Shown in pieces: positions 55,939-64,000 of a stretch of DNA of 64,000 bases. Source of the stretch: Actinostola sp. cb2023 (lineage: Eukaryota > Cnidaria > Anthozoa > Actiniaria > Actinostolidae). The notes under the pieces are model-generated. The model saw only the letters and a list, made by a program, of their open reading frames with translations. It had not been told where the DNA came from and made no database searches. Position 1 is the stretch's first letter. Every line of letters starts with the position of its first letter. The position numbers were made by a program, and so were the translations under genes. The stretch covers positions 186,001 to 250,000 of the forward strand of contig JAUJYZ010001484.1 in NCBI GenBank assembly GCA_033675265.1, read 5' to 3'.

Positions 55939-57042
55939 ATGGTGAAGAAATTGAGCGCTGTTAAACTTGCCTCAGCGCTGATATGCAGAGATAGAGAGAA
56001 TATCAGCTTCAGGGAAATTGCTCGACGATATGGTATATCGAAGACATCGGCCCACCGCATTTGGAAGAGAAGAGAAATGATACGAGATGGAAAGGCACAG
56101 ACTGCGAATAAACGAAAGCCTGGTCCTCGTCCGATTTTAGACGAAAGAGATAAAAGACTGCTAATAAGAACATTGCATAAGATGCGGAAAACAAACCCAA
56201 ATATAACGGTCATGTCGTCGTTGGTGAAAGAGTCGGGTTTGAATGCCAATCTGGTGCACCGAAGAACATTCACGAGGTATCTAAATGGGATGGGATTTCA
56301 TTTCCTACAATCCCGGAAAAAAGGACTACTGAGCGATAAAGATAAACAGTTTAGACTGAAACACGCGCGTGAAATGAAACGTGTGTTAAAATCACATCCC
56401 GATTTTTACACGAAACACGTTGCGTTTTATTTGGATGGGGTATCGTTTGTTCACAAGTACAATCCTATGAATGACGCTTCCAAGCCAAACAGTCGAGTAT
56501 GGCGAAGAAGGGGGGAGGGTTTAAGCGTCACAGCAAAAGGAAGCAAGGAGTTGCCTGGTGGTCGTCGGGTTCATTTGATGGTCGCCGTGGGTTACCAAAA
56601 GGGAGTTATTCTGCGAGAACCCTATGAAAAAATGGACGGCAAATACTTTGCAAGTTTTATCAAGACACGTCTTAACATAATGTTTGCAAGAGCCGGCGCA
56701 AAAGTTGATGGTAAAAGACTATTCGTTATGGATAATGACCCGTCTCAAACTAGCCGTTTGGCGATGTCAGCACTCACTGGTGTTGAGGCTAAGCTGCATC
56801 GTATACCACCCCGAAGCCCGGACCTGAACCCAGTGGAGAATGTATTTCATCTCATCAAAAAACGACTAGAACAAGAAGCACTGGAGTTGTCTATTACGAA
56901 AGAGACCTTTGACCAGTTCAAACAACGAGTTTTACGGTGCTGTGATAGTAGCGACATTCAGACAATCGATCGTACGATCGTCAGTATGCCAAAACGAATT
57001 GATTGCATTATTAAGGGGCGAGGACTTAGAACGAAATACTAA
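55939..57042 (+). CDS. Tc1/mariner-type DD34E transposase, array copy 1
   Basis: The first ATG of the open frame is at 55939 and gives 367 residues; an in-frame GTG at 55852 would add 29. An N-terminal Tc1-like HTH (ISFREIARRYGISKTSAHRI) is followed by a basic linker (KRKPGPRP) and a second helix-turn-helix-like region. The catalytic core has HVAFYLDGVSFV (D166), LFVMDNDPSQTS (D265) and RSPDLNPVENVF (E300). There are 34 residues between the second Asp and the Glu, which is Tc1-type spacing. DDE transposases of this group cut at TIRs and insert at TA, but here the flank is TG. An AATAAA overlaps the stop codon. The gene is convergent with Rep, 574 bp apart. All key residues are present, so it may be active. 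Confidence 0.92.
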   Translation: MVKKLSAVKLASALICRDRENISFREIARRYGISKTSAHRIWKRREMIRDGKAQTANKRKPGPRPILDERDKRLLIRTLHKMRKTNPNITVMSSLVKESGLNANLVHRRTFTRYLNGMGFHFLQSRKKGLLSDKDKQFRLKHAREMKRVLKSHPDFYTKHVAFYLDGVSFVHKYNPMNDASKPNSRVWRRRGEGLSVTAKGSKELPGGRRVHLMVAVGYQKGVILREPYEKMDGKYFASFIKTRLNIMFARAGAKVDGKRLFVMDNDPSQTSRLAMSALTGVEAKLHRIPPRSPDLNPVENVFHLIKKRLEQEALELSITKETFDQFKQRVLRCCDSSDIQTIDRTIVSMPKRIDCIIKGRGLRTKY

Positions 57043-57230
57043 ATAAACCGTTGTCGCTTTATAAATCGAAATGTATACAGGATTGATACTTTCTATTTTA
57101 TGACTTGTACAATAGCACTTTTCTTCTTGAATATCAATCGCCAATGTAAACATGTACATGTCGATTTCTATATTTAGCATATCGCGTGATGAACGATTAC
57201 GTCAGTGTTCAGTGTCTGGTGTACTGACAT

Positions 57231-57604
57231 ACAGTACTCCATCTTACTTGTAAAATTTTCACAATAAATTTTTTCTTAACTCAATAAAATTTAAACACAT
57301 ATTATTCTATAGATATAGATTGTGTCTGTCAGTAAGACATATTTATATAACGTATTTTGGAAGTCGAACTTCCAACAGTACTCCACCTAAGAGCCTGAAC
57401 ACAAAAGAATTTTAATGACTTTTGTTTAGAAAGAGGTGGAGTACTGTGATATCTACCAGAAAAACACGTTATTACAATTGAAAAGTCTATCTAAACTGCT
57501 AGTTCCGTTGTTGTTACTCCTCCGATTTACACATTTCTCCCAAAAATCTTGAACTGTGGCGTCAGATTGAGTTTTACTAGTGGAGTACTGTGGTGGAGTA
57601 CTGT
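57231..57604. promoter_or_regulatory. Iteron-like repeats in the intergenic region, copy 1
   Basis: Five copies of GGAGTACTGT or its complement occur: ACAGTACTCCA at 57231, ACAGTACTCCACC at 57375, GGTGGAGTACTGT at 57435, TGGAGTACTGT at 57581 and GGTGGAGTACTGT at 57592. The middle two face each other and form a 13-bp stem, with CAAAAG/CTTTTG inside. TTGGAAGTCGAACTTCCAA lies just left of it. Such direct and inverted short repeats next to stems are typical of Rep-binding origins. Confidence 0.75.
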
Positions 57605-57616
57605 AGCGTGCCTTGT

Positions 57617-58954
57617 TTAGATGACGTCATTGTTGCTTTTGTAATCAATAATAAGCCTCGCAAAGCAGCGCGGGCATGGTGGTACTATTTGTTGCTTTTC
57701 CTGTGGAATTTGTCTCCAAAAGTTGAAACAGCGCCATCTCACCTCCATCATTTGCGTGTTTGCGTGGTCTACAAATCCACCTTTCACTAGAACAAGCGGC
57801 GCGTCAGCCGTTGCGAAGAATGGCGTGTCCTTGGTGAATTCAATGTCCTGCTTAGAGAAATTCTTTGGGGCAGGGAGGTGGACAGTATCTCCCTCAAGCA
57901 ATTGTAGGAGATCCCCCCATGCTATTATAGACGGATGCCAGCGAAAATCATTCAGCAATACTACCTCAGCTTCCTCTGCTCCCACCCAGGCAAAGGTCCC
58001 TGTAGCCGGGTTATTGAAAGCATTGTATATCACTTTCAGCGGCGATATCATGAATGTTTTACCGGTGTTAGCTGGCCCAAAAATGTAAACATTCCTGTAT
58101 TTACCACGTCCTAGTTGCAGTGCCTTGTAAATAACATCACAATAACTACTAAGGGGTATTTCGTTATGCCTCAGCAGAGTAAGTCCACATTCCATCCACC
58201 GGCCTTGGCATTCCGAGGCACATTCTGAATCATATGCCTCGCTTAGTAGTTGAAGGCGGGATTTTTGCGTGCGAACTAACTTCGCTGGAGCTTCTTTAAA
58301 CTCTTTCGCCAAGAATAATGCTTCGTCGATGACTTTGCTTCCTCTGTTGGCGATGAATTCAGCTAAAGTTGTTTTACTCGCGTTTTTTTGCTTCATAGCC
58401 AAGCACACCAGCTCGAGTCGCGTAGTGATGTTGTGATGCTGGATTACTTCTACAACATCAAATGTGGAGTACCTTTCGCTCCTCTTTCGCTTTCCTTTTT
58501 TTCCTCTCCTTTGAGCCTTTCTGGCTGCTATTGCATTTTCTGTTGTAGGCGGATCTCTCAACTCAGGGTGGGCATTGGACAGCACAAAATCTTTGTCATC
58601 TTTTGTTACATATTGATATGCGCTGTAGTAGGTATTGTGATTAGCACTGAAATTCACACGAATTTCGTGTGACGACTCCAGATACCCCCTCACTCTCGCC
58701 CACCTCGCCCTCTTGGTCAGTTTGACAGCCATGTGATAGTGCTTACCGGATCTTCCATCATCATCTGAATTCTGTTGATGATCTTCCTGGCTCACAACCC
58801 AGTGAGAAACACGTGCTACGTCTACTGATTGCTCGAAGGCATTTACTACAATATCGGCAAATCGTTGTCTCGTTGGAACTTTTGCAAAGTCAGCACGACT
58901 ATACGTAATGAGATACACCATGCATTGCTGACGATTTTCAATCGCAGCCATCAT
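57617..58954 (-). CDS. Rep protein: HUH endonuclease plus SF3 helicase, array copy 1
   Basis: ATG at 58954 (a second ATG follows directly) opens 445 residues. The HUH endonuclease part has motif I at VYLITYSRAD (13-22), the HUH motif at KHYHMAVKL (H72, H74) and a YVTK motif III with the likely catalytic Tyr115 and Lys118. A basic KAQRRGKKGKRKR segment (147-159) may be a nuclear signal. The SF3 helicase part has Walker A GPANTGKT (293-300), Walker B-like VVLLNDF (331-337) and FFATADAPL (379-387) in the place of motif C. This architecture is that of Rep of CRESS-DNA viruses and NS1 of parvoviruses, proteins that nick and unwind origins. No capsid gene accompanies it. C427 and C430 form a C-terminal Cys pair. 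Confidence 0.88.
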   Translation of the reverse strand: MMAAIENRQQCMVYLITYSRADFAKVPTRQRFADIVVNAFEQSVDVARVSHWVVSQEDHQQNSDDDGRSGKHYHMAVKLTKRARWARVRGYLESSHEIRVNFSANHNTYYSAYQYVTKDDKDFVLSNAHPELRDPPTTENAIAARKAQRRGKKGKRKRSERYSTFDVVEVIQHHNITTRLELVCLAMKQKNASKTTLAEFIANRGSKVIDEALFLAKEFKEAPAKLVRTQKSRLQLLSEAYDSECASECQGRWMECGLTLLRHNEIPLSSYCDVIYKALQLGRGKYRNVYIFGPANTGKTFMISPLKVIYNAFNNPATGTFAWVGAEEAEVVLLNDFRWHPSIIAWGDLLQLLEGDTVHLPAPKNFSKQDIEFTKDTPFFATADAPLVLVKGGFVDHANTQMMEVRWRCFNFWRQIPQEKQQIVPPCPRCFARLIIDYKSNNDVI

Positions 58955-59132
58955 TTATAGTCTAGAACCTACAAGTCTTCTTCTCCTTCTCTAATTAAAT
59001 GACGCAATAAAACATGTCGAATTTTTTATGTTTTACATTACAGCTTCTGTGTATATTACTGCTGACCACCATGCATCGTCCTACTAAAAGCAACATGTCA
59101 AAATAGACATTTCAACGTCACGTCATTTCAGA
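58955..59132. other. Rep upstream region, copy 1
   Basis: The 178 bp between the Rep ATG and R2 would hold the Rep promoter. They end in CATTTCAGA, which mirrors the body start TCTGAAAATG. Confidence 0.5.
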
Positions 59133-59406
59133 CAACCCGAGACAGGATATATAGGGACAAAGGGTACCCAATGGTCAATATCGTCACAAACTTTACTTTG
59201 GGCTTCCCTTCCCCTCCCCGCTTCCCCCACGAACAATGTTGGTGTCCACGGCTGCATGTCAACTTCCAAAGTGTTCCGGGAGAATCAACATTGTTCGTGG
59301 GGGTGAGGGGGAGGGAGGGGGAGGGGATGAATTTCAAGTCCCTATCAGTCACAGTTGAAACATTGGGTAAAATGTAAAGGTGTCCCAATGAACTTGTCTC
59401 AGGTTG
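59133..59406. repeat. R2, 274-bp imperfect palindrome
   Basis: Same as R1 apart from a C-to-G change in the C-rich arm. It joins the two bodies head to tail as a single R, the form expected of a replication concatemer. Confidence 0.9.
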
Positions 59407-59874
59407 TCTGAAAATGCAATTCCGTAAAAATCGTTATTTTGCTCTTTTTTCGGTACGGGAATAATCTAAAACGTTCCTGGACATGAAACGCTCTTCTAGT
59501 AATAGTTCGGTGACGTTATTGACGCATCGGGATTGTATTTCATGATTGCATGTGTCATGACGTGCGTGATTTAATCCTGTACATGTTTCAAGTTATTGAC
59601 GTATAGTTGTACGTATTGTATATTTCTCAACTTCCACGTAATACAAGTTGTACGTAATCATAAGATAATAATACATAAAGACAACTCATAGAGAACTCGA
59701 AAAGTTAGATTTGTCAAATGAACTTGCTTTATAGAAGTTAAGTTGTAGAGAGAGTGTCACGGACAACAAGACTACAATCTATACATAGTGTCCGTCCGAA
59801 TCACATTAGCCGCCTTGAGGAAGCCTCGCGACAATACAATAATATTTATATCCGAATCTTTGATTACTTTGGAG

Positions 59875-60975
59875 ATGGTGAAGAAATTGAGCGCTGTTAA
59901 ACTTGCCTCAGCGCTGATATGCAGAGATAGAGAGAATATCAGCTTCAGGGAAATTGCTCGACGATATGGTATATCGAAGACATCGGCCCACCGCATTTGG
60001 AAGAGAAGAGAAATGATACGAGATGGAAAGGCACAGACTGCGAATAAACGAAAGCCTGGTCCTCGTCCGATTTTAGACGAAAGAGATAAAAGACTGCTAA
60101 TAAGAACATTGCATAAGATGCGGAAAACAAACCCAAATATAACGGTCATGTCGTTGGTGAAAGAGTCGGGTTTGAATGCCAATCTGGTGCACCGAAGAAC
60201 ATTCACGAGGTATCTAAATGGGATGGGATTTCATTTCCTACAATCCCGGAAAAAAGGACTACTGAGCGATAAAGATAAACAGTTTAGACTGAAACACGCG
60301 CGTGAAATGAAACGTGTGTTAAAATCACATCCCGATTTTTACACGAAACACGTTGCGTTTTATTTGGATGGGGTATCGTTTGTTCACAAGTACAATCCTA
60401 TGAATGACGCTTCCAAGCCAAACAGTCGAGTATGGCGAAGAAGGGGGGAGGGTTTAAGCGTCACAGCAAAAGGAAGCAAGGAGTTGCCTGGTGGTCGTCG
60501 GGTTCATTTGATGGTCGCCGTGGGTTACCAAAAGGGAGTTATTCTGCGAGAACCCTATGAAAAAATGGACGGCAAATACTTTGCAAGTTTTATCAAGACA
60601 CGTCTTAACATAATGTTTGCAAGAGCCGGCGCAAAAGTTGATGGTAAAAGACTATTCGTTATGGATAATGACCCGTCTCAAACTAGCCGTTTGGCGATGT
60701 CAGCACTCACTGGTGTTGAGGCTAAGCTGCATCGTATACCACCCCGAAGCCCGGACCTGAACCCAGTGGAGAATGTATTTCATCTCATCAAAAAACGACT
60801 AGAACAAGAAGCACTGGAGTTGTCTATTACGAAAGAGACCTTTGACCAGTTCAAACAACGAGTTTTACGGTGCTGTGATAGTAGCGACATTCAGACAATC
60901 GATCGTACGATCGTCAGTATGCCAAAACGAATTGATTGCATTATTAAGGGGCGAGGACTTAGAACGAAATACTAA
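59875..60975 (+). CDS. Tc1/mariner-type DD34E transposase, array copy 2
   Basis: This copy matches the gene at 55939-57042 but lacks one of two adjacent Ser codons (TCG) in the segment after NPNITVM. It has 366 residues from the ATG. The HTH, the three catalytic residues and the AATAAA at the stop are unchanged. Two intact copies argue against decay and for recent tandem amplification. Confidence 0.92.
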   Translation: MVKKLSAVKLASALICRDRENISFREIARRYGISKTSAHRIWKRREMIRDGKAQTANKRKPGPRPILDERDKRLLIRTLHKMRKTNPNITVMSLVKESGLNANLVHRRTFTRYLNGMGFHFLQSRKKGLLSDKDKQFRLKHAREMKRVLKSHPDFYTKHVAFYLDGVSFVHKYNPMNDASKPNSRVWRRRGEGLSVTAKGSKELPGGRRVHLMVAVGYQKGVILREPYEKMDGKYFASFIKTRLNIMFARAGAKVDGKRLFVMDNDPSQTSRLAMSALTGVEAKLHRIPPRSPDLNPVENVFHLIKKRLEQEALELSITKETFDQFKQRVLRCCDSSDIQTIDRTIVSMPKRIDCIIKGRGLRTKY

Positions 60976-61163
60976 ATAAACCGTTGTCGCTTTATAAATC
61001 GAAATGTATACAGGATTGATACTTTCTATTTTATGACTTGTACAATAGCACTTTTCTTCTTGAATATCAATCGCCAATGTAAACATGTACATGTCGATTT
61101 CTATATTTAGCATATCGCGTGATGAACGATTACGTCAGTGTTCAGTGTCTGGTGTACTGACAT

Positions 61164-61537
61164 ACAGTACTCCATCTTACTTGTAAAATTTTCACAATAA
61201 ATTTTTTCTTAACTCAATAAAATTTAAACACATATTATTCTATAGATATAGATTGTGTCTGTCAGTAAGACATATTTATATAACGTATTTTGGAAGTCGA
61301 ACTTCCAACAGTACTCCACCTAAGAGCCTGAACACAAAAGAATTTTAATGACTTTTGTTTAGAAAGAGGTGGAGTACTGTGATATCTACCAGAAAAACAC
61401 GTTATTACAATTGAAAAGTCTATCTAAACTGCTAGTTCCGTTGTTGTTACTCCTCCGATTTACACATTTCTCCCAAAAATCTTGAACTGTGGCGTCAGAT
61501 TGAGTTTTACTAGTGGAGTACTGTGGTGGAGTACTGT
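61164..61537. promoter_or_regulatory. Iteron-like repeats in the intergenic region, copy 2
   Basis: All five GGAGTACTGT-type copies and the 13-bp facing pair are repeated exactly as in copy 1. Confidence 0.75.
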
Positions 61538-61549
61538 AGCGTGCCTTGT

Positions 61550-62887
61550 TTAGATGACGTCATTGTTGCTTTTGTAATCAATAATAAGCCTCGCAAAGCA
61601 GCGCGGGCATGGTGGTACTATTTGTTGCTTTTCCTGTGGAATTTGTCTCCAAAAGTTGAAACAGCGCCATCTCACCTCCATCATTTGCGTGTTTGCGTGG
61701 TCTACAAATCCACCTTTCACTAGAACAAGCGGCGCGTCAGCCGTTGCGAAGAATGGCGTGTCCTTGGTGAATTCAATGTCCTGCTTAGAGAAATTCTTTG
61801 GGGCAGGGAGGTGGACAGTATCTCCCTCAAGCAATTGTAGGAGATCCCCCCATGCTATTATAGACGGATGCCAGCGAAAATCATTCAGCAATACTACCTC
61901 AGCTTCCTCTGCTCCCACCCAGGCAAAGGTCCCTGTAGCCGGGTTATTGAAAGCATTGTATATCACTTTCAGCGGCGATATCATGAATGTTTTACCGGTG
62001 TTAGCTGGCCCAAAAATGTAAACATTCCTGTATTTACCACGTCCTAGTTGCAGTGCCTTGTAAATAACATCACAATAACTACTAAGGGGTATTTCGTTAT
62101 GCCTCAGCAGAGTAAGTCCACATTCCATCCACCGGCCTTGGCATTCCGAGGCACATTCTGAATCATATGCCTCGCTTAGTAGTTGAAGGCGGGATTTTTG
62201 CGTGCGAACTAACTTCGCTGGAGCTTCTTTAAACTCTTTCGCCAAGAATAATGCTTCGTCGATGACTTTGCTTCCTCTGTTGGCGATGAATTCAGCTAAA
62301 GTTGTTTTACTCGCGTTTTTTTGCTTCATAGCCAAGCACACCAGCTCGAGTCGCGTAGTGATGTTGTGATGCTGGATTACTTCTACAACATCAAATGTGG
62401 AGTACCTTTCGCTCCTCTTTCGCTTTCCTTTTTTTCCTCTCCTTTGAGCCTTTCTGGCTGCTATTGCATTTTCTGTTGTAGGCGGATCTCTCAACTCAGG
62501 GTGGGCATTGGACAGCACAAAATCTTTGTCATCTTTTGTTACATATTGATATGCGCTGTAGTAGGTATTGTGATTAGCACTGAAATTCACACGAATTTCG
62601 TGTGACGACTCCAGATACCCCCTCACTCTCGCCCACCTCGCCCTCTTGGTCAGTTTGACAGCCATGTGATAGTGCTTACCGGATCTTCCATCATCATCTG
62701 AATTCTGTTGATGATCTTCCTGGCTCACAACCCAGTGAGAAACACGTGCTACGTCTACTGATTGCTCGAAGGCATTTACTACAATATCGGCAAATCGTTG
62801 TCTCGTTGGAACTTTTGCAAAGTCAGCACGACTATACGTAATGAGATACACCATGCATTGCTGACGATTTTCAATCGCAGCCATCAT
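61550..62887 (-). CDS. Rep protein: HUH endonuclease plus SF3 helicase, array copy 2
   Basis: The translated protein is identical to that at 57617-58954, with HYH, YVTK, GPANTGKT, VVLLNDF and the ATAD motif all retained. It is convergent with the second transposase. Because both Rep copies are open and identical, either amplification is very recent or selection/gene conversion keeps them equal. Homologues could be sought among CRESS-like and parvovirus-like integrated sequences; I do not recognise a named family. Confidence 0.88.
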   Translation of the reverse strand: MMAAIENRQQCMVYLITYSRADFAKVPTRQRFADIVVNAFEQSVDVARVSHWVVSQEDHQQNSDDDGRSGKHYHMAVKLTKRARWARVRGYLESSHEIRVNFSANHNTYYSAYQYVTKDDKDFVLSNAHPELRDPPTTENAIAARKAQRRGKKGKRKRSERYSTFDVVEVIQHHNITTRLELVCLAMKQKNASKTTLAEFIANRGSKVIDEALFLAKEFKEAPAKLVRTQKSRLQLLSEAYDSECASECQGRWMECGLTLLRHNEIPLSSYCDVIYKALQLGRGKYRNVYIFGPANTGKTFMISPLKVIYNAFNNPATGTFAWVGAEEAEVVLLNDFRWHPSIIAWGDLLQLLEGDTVHLPAPKNFSKQDIEFTKDTPFFATADAPLVLVKGGFVDHANTQMMEVRWRCFNFWRQIPQEKQQIVPPCPRCFARLIIDYKSNNDVI

Positions 62888-63065
62888 TTATAGTCTAGAA
62901 CCTACAAGTCTTCTTCTCCTTCTCTAATTAAATGACGCAATAAAACATGTCGAATTTTTTATGTTTTACATTACAGCTTCTGTGTATATTACTGCTGACC
63001 ACCATGCATCGTCCTACTAAAAGCAACATGTCAAAATAGACATTTCAACGTCACGTCATTTCAGA

Positions 63066-63339
63066 CAACCCGAGACAGGATATATAGGGACAAAGGGTAC
63101 CCAATGGTCAATATCGTCACAAACTTTACTTTGGGCTTCCCTTCCCCTCCCCGCTTCCCCCACGAACAATGTTGGTGTCCACGGCTGCATGTCAACTTCC
63201 AAAGTGTTCCGGGAGAATCAACATTGTTCGTGGGGGTGAGGGGGAGGGAGGGGAAGGGGATGAATTTCAAGTCCCTATCAGTCACAGTTGAAACATTGGG
63301 TAAAATGTAAAGGTGTCCCAATGAACTTGTCTCAGGTTG
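63066..63339. repeat. R3, 274-bp imperfect palindrome closing the array
   Basis: It matches R2 except for at least one G-to-A in the G-run arm. It ends GTCTCAGGTTG, after which TG and Penelope-like coding sequence resume. Confidence 0.9.
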
Positions 63340-63720
63340 TGGCTCATTAGACAAGTCATCAAACAAGTAAAACAAAAACATACCTTAGAACTAACACCAC
63401 TGCCTGGTCCGTCTAGCCAATCACAAAGCCAACAGAATGAAACAACCCTTCCCATTGTTCTTCCTTATGCCGGCCTAAACGGAACGCAGTTGGTGAATTG
63501 TCTGAAACGACTGATCACAAGAAATATCCCAAGGGATGTAAAATTCAATTGCATTTATAAAGCTAGCAAACTCGCATCGTAGTTCGCAGTTAAAGACAAA
63601 ACCAATCTAGAACATAGACACAACATCATCTACCGAGTAAGTTGCCCCGAAAAAGAGTGAGAATCTACATACGTTGGAGAATCCGCTAGACACCTTCAAG
63701 AAAGAGTGACTGACCATAAT
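63340..63720 (+). pseudogene. Penelope-like element, GIY-YIG endonuclease part, right of the array
   Basis: The frame continues from the fragment that ends at 55196. It reads IRQVIKQVKQKHTLELTPLP, LPIVLPYAGLNGTQLVNCLK, IYKASKLAS, a TAG, then HNIIYRVSCPEKE, a TGA, and STYVGESARHLQERVTDHN. The IYRVSC...YVGESAR spacing is that of the GIY-YIG nuclease at the C-terminus of Penelope-like elements. Two in-frame stops (about 63580 and 63657) show the host element was already decayed or has decayed since. Confidence 0.7.
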
Positions 63721-64000
63721 ACACCTTATTCACACATGCTGGTTTTCAAGATCAGAATACTAGGATCTTTCACATACAAATGATCACTGCCATCTGAAAA
63801 AGCAATTATTCATCAATATTTTTGGAAAATTTCAATAGTATTGGATAAAATCCCAAGAAGATATCGTAAATGACATTTATAGGGTTTAGTATGGGATTTT
63901 GCCGTCATGCGTACCAAGCCTCGTTCTGATGTATTTTCAGAATTAAAAACGTTCACAACTCTGCATAGTCAGGTAGATAGGTGGACAGATCTATACAGAG
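63721..64000. other. Right edge, no recognised gene
   Basis: Probably the 3' flank of the Penelope-like fragment. Nothing else is seen. Confidence 0.4.

Larger units (their letters stand above)
55197..63339. mobile_element. 8.14-kb tandem array R-body-R-body-R of a Rep plus Tc1-type composite element
   Basis: Three copies of the 274-bp repeat R (55197-55470, 59133-59406, 63066-63339) alternate with two bodies (55471-59132, 3662 bp; 59407-63065, 3659 bp), all head to tail. R starts CAACCCGAGACA and ends TGTCTCAGGTTG, so both ends of the array show an inverted CAACC/GGTTG. TG lies on both sides (55195-55196 and 63340-63341). Bodies start TCTGAAAATG and end CATTTCAGA, extending the inverted symmetry at each internal R. 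The bodies differ by one 3-bp codon indel as far as I can see. Each body holds an intact transposase and an intact Rep gene, convergent, with iteron-like repeats between them. Confidence 0.9.

Noticed and set aside
55836..56273. 145-residue minus-strand ORF over the transposase gene
   Set aside because: It is the antisense shadow of the DD34E transposase and has no motif of its own.

Overview
The window is eukaryotic and looks like repeat-dense intergenic DNA from a cnidarian, probably an anthozoan such as a stony coral. The base composition is AT-rich, and splice junctions can be read. Almost every recognisable coding segment belongs to a transposable-element family known from cnidarian genomes: PIF/Harbinger, hAT, pogo/Tigger, Ty3/Gypsy, BEL/Pao, Penelope-like, L1-type LINE, MULE, and Helentrons with OTU, 2A-like, PIF1 and RPA modules. 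The cnidarian placement is an inference from memory of these families; no search was run. No conserved single-copy host gene was recognised. The best candidates for host coding material are a decayed F-box/LRR fragment near 14.4-14.9 kb and a 38-residue RING-like ORF at 24.8 kb.

Layout. 0-4.4 kb: the first three exons of a Harbinger-like gene running off the left edge, small MITEs, and an integrase-like pseudogene split by a TTAA MITE. 4.4-13.3 kb: a hAT transposon whose transposase gene is cut in two by a 6.1-kb TTAA-flanked element with 0.8-kb terminal inverted repeats; a TA-flanked element, a LINE 3' fragment, ATA microsatellites and palindromes sit inside it. 15.4-24.3 kb: a pogo/Tigger transposon with perfect 26-bp terminal inverted repeats, carrying a transposase gene and a divergent HIRAN-domain gene, and split by a young Ty3/Gypsy element with 151-bp LTRs and a GTAAG target duplication. 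25.4-31 kb: two opposed copies of a Helentron protease module with degenerate 2A-like motifs, plus another Helentron fragment. 31.3-32.6 kb: a 40-bp satellite. 33-54 kb: MITEs, a MULE pseudogene, PIF1 and RPA fragments of Helentrons, fold-back minisatellites, 5' LINE fragments, cnidarian repeat-family pseudogenes, a BEL/Pao tail and a Helentron OTU fragment.

54.9-64 kb is the most unusual part. A Penelope-like element is interrupted at one point by an 8.14-kb array with the order R-body-R-body-R. R is a 274-bp imperfect palindrome with an 18-bp perfect inner stem and a G-rich arm. Each body of about 3.66 kb carries two convergent intact genes: a DD34E Tc1/mariner-type transposase and a 445-residue HUH-endonuclease plus SF3-helicase Rep protein like those of ssDNA viruses. 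Between their 3' ends lie five iteron-like copies of a GGAGTACTGT motif in both orientations. The bodies are nearly identical, so the amplification is recent or still active. I read it as a composite replicon/transposon that joins a rolling-circle or rolling-hairpin Rep to a DDE transposase. I do not recognise it as a described family.
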